Of a stretch of 64,000 bases of DNA, positions 48,466 to 57,856 are shown piece after piece. A program made the translations under genes and the position numbers. The stretch's first letter is position 1; each line of letters begins with the position of its first letter. Under the pieces are notes generated by a model. The model did no database searches, was not told the origin of the DNA, and saw nothing but the letters and a program-made list of their open reading frames with translations. The stretch is from Chrysoperla carnea. Taxonomy: Eukaryota > Arthropoda > Insecta > Neuroptera > Chrysopidae. The stretch spans positions 13,530,935 to 13,594,934 of the forward strand of contig NC_058338.1 in NCBI RefSeq assembly GCF_905475395.1, given 5' to 3'.

Positions 48466-51400
48466 AAAACCCGTTTCAGCACTTTAAACACCTAAATTCC
48501 AAGTTTGAATTAAAATTATCAATATTAATAATTCTAATTTCGTAGAATGTAATTTTGAAAAAAACAAACTTGAGGTTTTAAAAAGTAAAAAGTCATGCCA
48601 TACGAATGCATATATTTTAATGAACGCTTTCTTCATATCCGTATTTGATTTCATTTCAAAATTGTAAGTAATTAAAATGCATTCTTCAATATATTTCATA
48701 CCCCTTGTAATTCTTTTTTAAAATAATATTAAATCAAGTTTTATTTAAATTTTTATTAATAAACAAAATTCATTGAATTCAATTTTTTTTTTTTTTTGAA
48801 ACTTTTAACATTAAATTCATTTAGGTTTGATTATTATCTAGCATTGATATCTCTTTGTAAGTTTTATAAGCATTATAAAGTCTACTGCAGGTTAATGTAA
48901 TATTAGAATTAGAAACACTAGGATTAAATTCAAACTATTTGTTACTTTATGCCGACCCATCAACTATTTGATCTTATTATGTAATTATTCTAAGGAAAAT
49001 GACGGTCCTAGCGCTGGTTGTCGGGGCATAATCGAAGGTCGAATAAAAAACTTTGTGACAACTGTTATTTCGTTTGGCGCCAGCTATTTCAAGTTATTCC
49101 TTTTTAATAAATACTTCTTTAAGGTGGCATATTTGTAGAAACTTAGAAAATTGCAATTTACCTCGTCAGACAAAATGATTTTTTCCTCTGATCGAACAAG
49201 AAAAAGCCGATTTCATTAATTTTCAGCTTGTGGGTGCAATAAAGAATTTCTCAAGTCCCGAGCAATAGAACGACTTGAAGTGATCGAGAAAGAGAAAACC
49301 TTGCTTACCAGAATTTTCTCATGTAAGAACTTTTCCAACCAACCAGGACATAGAAAATTCATACACAAAATCTATACGGTGAGGTAATCACAATGGTTTT
49401 TAGGCGTGAGTTTATGGAGTAATACTCTATTTTTAATAACTAGGCATTATTTATTATAGTTTTCTAGAATTATTTTTTATGATACTTAGGTAGGTATTAA
49501 TGATAACTTTGATAAATAAACCTACTACCTTGTTCTGCCCCGACTGGCAGTTTATTTCACCTTGATAGATCACAATTACATAATTATTTAATTAAATGCT
49601 AATTTTTTTATTTTGCCCTTTACAGAAATATTTATATTTTCTCACAATGCAGTGAACTAAATCTAATTTTAAACCAAAACATATCAATAAAAAATGTTTC
49701 CCCTACTTCCCAAATATACTGTGTGTGTACAAAACTACAAACTATAAAGCGATTAGTTTCTCTTTTTATATAAAAATATATATATAACTCATCTGATCTT
49801 CACCTTACGAGTCCAAACCTGAGTTTTGGCAAAAAATATCTTCGATATGATTTAAAATGTATTTATTTTTACCGCCAACAAGAAATGGAAAATTAACTTA
49901 TAATAAAACAAGTGAAAACAAACAATTGATTAAATAAAAACACTTCCCTTGTTATCAGGGCCCAATCCAGGGGGGGGCGAGTCGAGCAGTGGCAAAAAAG
50001 TGAGGTGAATAATACTTAAAAATTTTTGTACTCCTATCAACTCCATGGGTGGTGTAACGCTGTACACTTTTAAAATAACGGATGTAACACATGTAACATT
50101 ATTTTTAAAAATCCTTGATGAATCACCTATTAATCTAATTTATTTATTAGAAAATGTTTTTAACAAATTAAAAAAAATATTTGATTAAATTATTTCAAAG
50201 GTTGAGAACTACTGATGTTAATTATCCATCCGCTGATATACATATCTAAAACGTTTTGTTGGTGTGAGGTATACACATAGTTTAGGAAATGGCATGCATT
50301 TCTATAACCTAACTATGTAAATATTCGACAAATGTACCAAAAACGTATATTCGGTAGTTTTGGGTGTCGCTAATCGCGATAAAACCAAAAGTTCGATATA
50401 TAGTCCTTGAAAGACCAAGAGCGCAATTTTCTATAAATAATGAGCAAAATGGGCCAAAAAGGGCTATCGTTTGTTTTCGGAGTTGCTAATTACGATCACG
50501 CAATCATAAATTCGATATACTTCCCCTCTCCTCTCGTGATTAGCGACCTCTTAAACCCCCGGGTGTACTTTTCTTGTCCATTTTGTTGAATATTTTCAGA
50601 ATATTGCTGTTATGGACTTGCTGAGGATGATTTATTCCAGGAGAGATAACGTTTTATTCTTCATTATAACGTTCTGGTTTATTTTGTTAAATATTATCGA
50701 AGTTTTAAAAATTTTTTAAATCACCTCAGAAATGGATATCAATAATTGACGTATTTGGCCTATTGCAATGGCCAAACTTTCTAGTGGCACCAAGTTAGAT
50801 ATAGATTTTAATCTGTGCACCTGCTAGGACATTTAGGTTGAGGTTGAGATACAAAAAATTCCTCATTTTACACATTTTTCGTCTAAATGATTACTCTAGC
50901 ATAGATAGGAGCCTCGTAGAGAAAGCATAAATCTTGCCTTATCATCAACTATCAATCTGCTAATCATCAGGCTAGGATTTTTACATAAAAATGCATGCCA
51001 GCTCCTATGCTAGAATTATATTACGTATAATGAAATAATTATCATCCTTTTTGTTTTAAACTTGAAGAACGTTCTAAAAAAGTAAAATAATAAATGTAAG
51101 TAAGTATATAAATAAATTAATAATAAATAATGTAAGAGAAAGTTATGTAACCGAATGTTTAGTAAAAACAACTGTAGAACTTTAGTCTATGCATGGTATA
51201 ATATGAATCAAACTTACTGAACCTGACTCTGATATAAAAAAATTAGTTTTAAAATTAATTCATTTTTAACCGAATTCAAACAAAAAAAGAGGAGGTTATC
51301 AATTCGATTGTTTTTTTTTTTTTTTTTAGGTGTGTTACCTCAGAACTTTCGACTGGGTGAATCGATTTTGATGATTCTTTATTTATTTGAAAATTGGTGC

Positions 51401-51719
51401 TTCCCGTGTGGTCCCATTACATTTTAGTCCAGTTCTGACAACGACATCCATGAGAAAAACATAAAAGTCTTAAATTTGCATTAAGTATGCACGACAAGAG
51501 GACGAATAACTCAATATCACGCCAACTGATTTCGATGATTCTTTTTTTAGTGACAAATTAGTTAGTGTACTTCAGATTCACTAAAAATCACAAAATAAAA
51601 AAAACTTTACAAAGAAAACCGACTTCAAAAGAAAAACTTTTCCAAAACAAATTAATATGCACTAAAAAGTAAAAAAATAACAATAATATAATGTAGTTAA
51701 AATTATTGTTTCTTTTAAT

Positions 51720-51990
51720 CTTTTGTTCTATCTCGAACGGTTTACAAGAACCCAATTGACCTATGTTGCTCATTTACGAGCTTGATATCTCTTTTAGTTT
51801 TTGAGTAATCGTGATGAACGACAGACATCAGACAGACAGACAGACAGATAACCGGAAATGGACTAAATAAGTGGTTTTATGAACATCTATACCAAAATTT
51901 TGTTCATAGCATCAATATTTTTAAGCGTTACAAATTTGGGACTAAACTTAGTATACCTTGGTATATTTCATATACATGGTATAAAAAGAG
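51720..51990 (+). repeat. Dispersed repeat (GTATACCTTGGTATAT family)
   Basis: It carries CAATTGACCTATGTTGCTCA, a run of CAGA units, GGGACTAAACTTAGTATACC and TTTCATATACATGGTATAAA. Confidence 0.6.
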
Positions 51991-52569
51991 GTGAACTCAA
52001 AATACGTTTTCTATTTGACTACAAAAATTGCAAAGGATTCAAGACTGAATAGGTAATGAACTAAAACTTACTTAAAAAAGTTTAAATTCTCAATAATAAT
52101 AAAAAATACACATTGGTTCGATTTCTGTTGTACTGTGGTGTTATGATTGTAAGTAAACTTAATCATAATATTAAATACCTCTATGAAATAAGTCAGAACA
52201 ACATTGAAAGGCGAAAACAAAAAAAAAAATGGTAACATTACTTATTTTAAAATTAACCACAAATATGCAATCACATAAGTAATCTAAATTGTATCGTTAT
52301 GTAAATTAGATTTTTTAATTTTTATTTTATTTTAGTGAAGAATTAATGTTTTTAATATTTAGGTATTATTTATTTATTTGGATTTTATACAGGATTTTGT
52401 ACCATTTGAACCCTTTATTTATGATTATAGCTGTACGAAAGCGGACAGTTTTCCTTAAAAAATATTCAATGTGTTTTTTTTTTCCTAAATCATGAATTCG
52501 ACACCCCAAAATTCAAATTTCTGTTAAGTCAATATAAATCTTTCGTTTTGCCGAAGGGTTTTTTTTTGG

Positions 52570-53165
52570 TAGAAAGTAACCAAAGCCGACTGCCGTAAGT
52601 CCTTAAATGAGCTGGCGGAAAAAATGAATGTAAACCTGGTATGGGTATCGGGACTCAGGGACATTCCAGGAAATTGCGAAGTGGACGAGCTTGCCAGAAA
52701 TGGCACAATGCTGCCGAACACAAACATCAATAAATATCCGGGAGTTCCATTTGCGAACTGTAAGTTGCTCCTCAAAGAGGATATCTTAAAAAGGGCCAAT
52801 CTTAGATGGAGGGAGGAACGTACTTGTGGTACTACAAGACAGATATGGTCTGAGTACAATCGCAGGCGTTCCGAAGATCTTATATCACTTCCAAGGACGA
52901 AGATCTTATATCACTGCAGGACACTGATTGGGCGGCAGGCATGCTGAACGCTTTGACCTGGCAGTGTATCACGACTACTGCAGGAGCTATCACAGTGGTG
53001 AGGTCAATATCTCATCTTCTCTGTCACTGTCCAGCTCCTTTTATGAGGAGATGTACCTACTTGAGCCAGCCTCTCGTTGACGACCTGTCTGACCTAAAGT
53101 CCTTTGGCGTCAAAGCTCTCCTGCTGTTCTTAAACAACTCCAAATGGTTCATGGAGTAGTGGCCG
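52570..53165 (+). pseudogene. LINE fragment: RNase H domain and C-terminal Cys/His region, degenerate
   Basis: The frames read VNLVWVSGLRDIPGN and EVDELARNGT, the end of a retrotransposon RNase H domain (last catalytic Asp before ELAR). Then comes WSEYNRRRSEDLISLP, and, after frame changes near 52930 and 53015, SHLLCHCPAPFMRR and a C-terminal LLLFLNNSKWFME with stop at 53157-53159. RNase H followed by a Cys/His motif near the end of ORF2 is typical of I/R1/LOA-like non-LTR elements. The fragment is 5'-truncated, and the first Cys/His pair is damaged (CRSYHSGE instead of CRSCHSGE). Confidence 0.8.
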
Positions 53166-53939
53166 GAGATTGCTTTCCATAATTTTCTTGTCCTCGATTT
53201 TACGTCGTATACTTTTCAATGAAAATTATACATCAATAAAATGTTCACATATGTAGCCTCTCATTTTTCGGTTTTGTTCCACGCTTTAATACATTTATAA
53301 TTTTTTAATTCATAAAAGAATGTTTTATTAATACATTTGTTTATTAAAATTGGTTAAAAAATTAAATTTGGGCAAAATAAAATTATTAATTTCTAATTGT
53401 CGATAATTTCAATAATGTGTTTTTTTTTTTTTCCTTTGCATATCCGTATGATCATTTTGAAAGTTATTAGAATTTCGATTCCAACGATCATTAATCATAA
53501 ATTTTTATTATTTAATAATGTTTTTTGCCACTGTTAAATAATAATTATGTTAAAAGAGTGAGTAACCGACAATTTTTTAATGAATTCTTTTGAGAAATTT
53601 GATTTCAACGATCAATATTATTTACAAAATATTATACAGTTATGTAATTTTGAAACAATAGGGAGATATGTCGTCAAATATATTAATCACTGTTTACTTT
53701 ACATGAGCATTAGGTCATAAAAAGAAAAGTTTAATTGCTATTTTTTAATTTAACTTTCATTAAATTATCACCCTCAAGAGATCTTTTAAAACTATTTCTT
53801 CTCAGGTTAATGTTGACTAACTTATAGGTTGAAGCAGATATCTGTCTATAGGTCTGTATATTGCCAAAACGGTTAATCGTAAGTTCTTTCGAACGGATTT
53901 CGAAAAGGCTTTGCGGGACGATTCAACATTTTAAGTTTC

Positions 53940-54660
53940 CAATTATTGCGATATCTCAGAAACTCTGCATCCAATCATTAAACTAACCTGATTTTTATAC
54001 TTTTTGGGTCAAAATTACCCTATCCACCGAGTTTCATCAAATTCCAAGACAAAAATTTTTTTTGCGATTTCTCGATTTTTTCAAAGGGGTACCCCTTAAA
54101 AAAATTGCAAAAAATCGAAAATTTTTTGATACCTCCAATTTCGATAAAACTCAGTATATAAAGTAATTTTGACCCAAAAAGTTCAAAAATCGGGTGCATT
54201 TGATGACTGGTCGTATAGCTTTTAAGATAAGGACTAAAATCGATCAAAATATTGCAATATCTCAGAATCTCGGCATCCAATCATTAAACTAGACTGATTT
54301 TTATACTTTTTGGGTCAAAATTACCCTATCCACCGAGTTTCATCAAATTCCAAGACAAAAATTTTTTTTGCGTTTTTCTGGATTTTATCAAAGGGGTACC
54401 CCTTAAAAAAATTGCAAAAAATCGAAAAATTTTTGATACCTCCAATTTCGATAAAACTCAGTATATATGGTAATTTTGACCCAACAAGTTCAAAAATCGG
54501 GTGCATTTGCTGGCTGGTCGAATAGTTTTTGAGATACGGACTAAAATTGATCCAAATATTGCCATATCTCAGAAACTCTGCATCCAATCATTAAATTAAC
54601 CTGATTTTTAAACTTTTTGGATCAAAATTACCCCATCCACCGAGATTCATCAAATTCCAA
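53940..54660 (-). repeat. Satellite-like ~306-bp repeat, third locus (reverse orientation)
   Basis: The GCATCCAATCATTAAA block recurs with starts at 53965, 54271 and 54578 (periods 306 and 307). The right edge runs into an unrelated tail ending ACAGCTAGT at about 54733, a typical insect non-LTR repeat end, so the array may sit inside a mobile element. Confidence 0.88.
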
Positions 54661-55414
54661 AAGAAAAGATTAGACTAATTTTTCACTTTGAAATCGAAAA
54701 TTGAAGCCCGAAAACGAAGTCCAGAATAACAGCTAGTAATTATATAAACTTAACAATTTCATTAAGTGAAGACTTCGCGGTTCTGCGTGAATAAATTTTA
54801 TCTTCTTGCCAATAATTAATAATTTAACCTAAATAATTATTTTTTTAAATTTACCTTCGATAATATAATTGAATTCATTTTTATAACTAGAATAATAATT
54901 AATCAAGATACTTATAATATATTTCACTCTAATTACACGTACTTCAAATGTAATTAAAATTATGTCAGTTTCAATACTACCTAATAAAAATTATTTATAA
55001 CTTAATATACTGATTGGTATTTTAAACAAAACAATAAAATATTATTAAAACTTAAATTTACAACAAATTTAGATTTAAAGCATCACTGATAAGGAATAAT
55101 TAACTACCGCTTATGGAATCCAAGGAAAGAAATTCGCTGGAAGTATTACAGGCGCTTTCCCTACGTTCCATTAAAGTTTCCTAAAACTTGAATGTAACGC
55201 AAAGTTCACCTTTTTTTAATGATGCTGTATCACTGTGTTAATGATCGAGGGTTGGTACATTTATTTTGATGACAAATACGTCATTAAAATTTTACAAAAA
55301 ACAAGTGAAAACCAACAATTGACTGAGTTAATTGTTGAACACACTGTCACATTACACATACATACATGTCACACATATACATATAACTGATATACCCCTA
55401 CAATACTATACAAT

Positions 55415-55910
55415 TTGCGCTCTCACGGGTAAACAGTGTATATGAAACAGTGTAAATGGTAAACAGTGAAAAATACATACTAAAAGAGTTATAGATACTT
55501 ACAGAATCCTTTTCCAATATAAATGGTAAACAGTGGCGTTTACGAAAAAATGTTTCAAACAAGTTGTTTGAAACTTTTTATAAGCAAACATTTTTTACTT
55601 TTAAACTTTTGTTCTATCTCTAACGGTTTACAAGTAGACCCAATTGACCTATGTTGCTCATTTACGAACTTGAACTTACTTTTTACGTCCTCAACACGCT
55701 ATAAATATTTCAGCTAGATATCTCTTTTCGTTTTTGAGTAATCGTGATGACAGACGGACAGACAGACGACAGACAGACAGACAACCGGAAATGGACTAAT
55801 TAGGTGATTTTATGAATACCTATACCAAAATTTTGTTCATAGTATCAATATTTGTAAACGTTACAAACTTGGGACTAAACTTAGTATACCTTGGTATATT
55901 ATGGTATAAA
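55415..55910 (+). repeat. Dispersed repeat ending GTATACCTTGGTATAT, with filler insertion
   Basis: Family features are TTTGTTCTATCTCTAACGGT, CAATTGACCTATGTTGCTCA, CTCTTTTCGTTTTTGAGTAA, a CAGACAGA run, CCAAAATTTTGTTCATAG and GACTAAACTTAGTATACCTT. Other members: 20595-20850, 25470-25860, 39610-39905 and 51720-51990. This copy is interrupted near 55439-55535 by a local duplication and a 53-bp segment identical to part of the mARC gene. Confidence 0.65.
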
Positions 55911-56204
55911 AAAACTAAAATCACAAAACGGGATGTAAAGCTTCCTTTTTTGGTATGTTATTTTATTGTGCTACGTACGTAATAGGTACGTGCAAATATT
56001 TTTCAAATATTATGCAAGCTTTTTTGCTTGCAAAAAGTAACAAATAACAAATAACATTCCAAAAAAGCAGTTTTACATCATGCTTTTCAATTTTGAAAGG
56101 GATGTGCTTAAAGAAGTTGAGACTTAAAAAGTTGTGCATCGACTAAGCTCAAATATTGGCAAGATCTACAACCAGCTTCAAAAATTGTTTTTAACTATTT
56201 CTTA

Positions 56205-56400
56205 CATTCGGGGGGTTTAAAGGTGGAGCAAGAAAGTGGGGATGAATAATCGATTATTTTCAAATATACCAAGTGGGGTATCAAATAAAAGAGCATAAGG
56301 TGTACATTACAAAACTATAACTCCTACGCAAGGGAATCTGGGAGGAGGAGTGAAAATGAATATGGTTGTCCAGAAAAGCGGGTAGTTCACAGCTAGTTAT
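56205..56400 (+). mobile_element. RTE-like repeat fragment
   Basis: It ends AAAGCGGGTAGTTCACAGCT then AGT, and its body (ACCAAGTGGGGTATCAAATA, AGGTGTACATTA) is the reverse complement of parts of the 47.0-47.6 kb repeat. Confidence 0.5.
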
Positions 56401-56800
56401 ACATAAAGCAATCGAATATTGTTTCAACTCTGTCTATCGACCAACTTCGATGATTTCTTTTGTTTTTACCGCTCAGTGTAGTAAATATAGGATCGTAAAA
56501 TAAAATTATGTGTGAGAAAATGTTTATTTTTTATATAGTTTTTGTAATTTTTATCATAAAATTTAAATCATTTACTTTATATAACTAATATATACGGAAG
56601 TAAATTGTAAATATATGTATGTATATAAAATTGACGGAAGTATGATTTTTTTTACTTTAATTATTAATATTTTTTTTAAAAGTTTTATATTATAAGCGTA
56701 ATCATTTGCATCTTTTAATTGAAAATGTAATAAATTTTTAAAGTACAAGACATTGCAAAATTATGGTTTATCTTTATACCTTATTAGGGAAAGAATTTAT

Positions 56801-57000
56801 TAGGTAAGGTTAGGTTAGGTTAGGTTAGAGTGGCTGTCCTGAGGTAGGACACACTTAGACCATACGGTCTGTTGTGTTACCGAAAGAGGGTTGGCCCATC
56901 CCCAGCCACTACTCCATGAATCGTTTTGAACTGTTTAGGAACAACAGATGGGCTTTGACAGAAGGAGTGCTGTTAGTGGCCCGGCACTAAAAAAACCCTC
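56801..57000 (-). mobile_element. LINE 3' end: ORF2 C-terminus, 3'UTR and TTAGG/CCTAA tail
   Basis: On the minus strand the frame SVKAHLLFLNSSKRFME ends in TAG, matching the C-terminus of the LINE fragment at 53.1 kb. A 3'UTR of about 115 bp follows, containing CTAAGTGTGTCCT and GGACAGCCA, and then a run of CTAAC/TAACC repeats (56801-56827). The last part of the 3'UTR matches the 3' part of the SINE family in this window. Confidence 0.75.
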
Positions 57001-57622
57001 TTATTAAAACTGTTTAAATCAATTTATTATTCCTAATTTTTTGTAATTCCCTTTTTATTTCCATTATTTTCATACTCTACTCGATAGATTTGAATTTTTT
57101 TTGTAACGTATTACTATTTCTCGCCAAAAATTTGCCATTTTGTCTTTTATTGATCCATTTATTTTATTAGTAGTAGTGTGGCCTTCTCTTTGGCCTTCCC
57201 ACTATACAACTACCTCTATCCTCCAAAGAATATACACTACTCAAAGTATTACTCTGACCTCTGTGAATTTAACAAAGTTAGTGGTTAAGATAACCTGCCA
57301 TTTACCACAATGAATTACGAAAATTTTAAACTTGAAAAATAATTACATACAGAACTAATCTAAATATCAGCGAAATACCACTGACTGACTGACTCATCAC
57401 GAAATCTCTTAAACTATACACCTAACTGACTTGAAATTTTGCACAATTACTCATTCCACGATTAAGAGGCTCAATAAGAACGAAATTTTGGAAATTAAAC
57501 TCCTAAGAGAGTAACAAAGAAAATGAAAATTTGTATGAAAATCCATCATTTTTGAATCCTCTACTTACCTGATTTGAAACCTGCCAAATAAAAATTTCAA
57601 CAACATAATTTTACCAATAATC

Positions 57623-57628
57623 TTTATT
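57623..57628 (-). terminator. Polyadenylation signal AATAAA, mARC
   Basis: AATAAA on the minus strand lies about 100 nt past the mARC stop codon, a normal distance for an insect 3'UTR. Position is the only support; AT-rich DNA yields this hexamer often by chance. Confidence 0.4.
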
Positions 57629-57726
57629 TAAATAAATTTTTACAACAAATATTGCATATTGCCAAGCATTGTTTGGATAAAAGTAATATTATTAAAAATG
57701 ACTTAACAAAAAGAATGCTAATATAA

Positions 57727-57856
57727 TTAGTTAACGTTAATGTAAACAGGATCGCCTAATTTTACTATTCCTTTTGCACGTAAGCCCAGATGTATTCCTA
57801 AATGTGGAGCATATCTCTCGCCTTTTTGCACCACTGGATCTTTTACTTGTCTGTAG
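57727..57856 (-). CDS. mARC: mARC exon 7 (C-terminus)
   Basis: The acceptor reads GTTAAAACAG. The exon is 130 nt and ends at TAA (57727-57729). It encodes [19 protein letters not shown] and the closing KLGDPVYINVN, the usual mARC C-terminal GDPVY block. Confidence 0.92.

Larger units (their letters stand above)
45240..57622. other. Intergenic region without recognised genes
   Basis: It holds RTE-like repeats, a LINE fragment, the third ~306-bp locus, two GTATACCTTGG-family repeats and a LINE 3' end. A G-run (GGGGGGGG near 49971) and paired GTCGCTAATCGCGAT / GTTGCTAATTACGAT blocks at 50.37-50.55 kb were seen but not explained. Confidence 0.5.
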
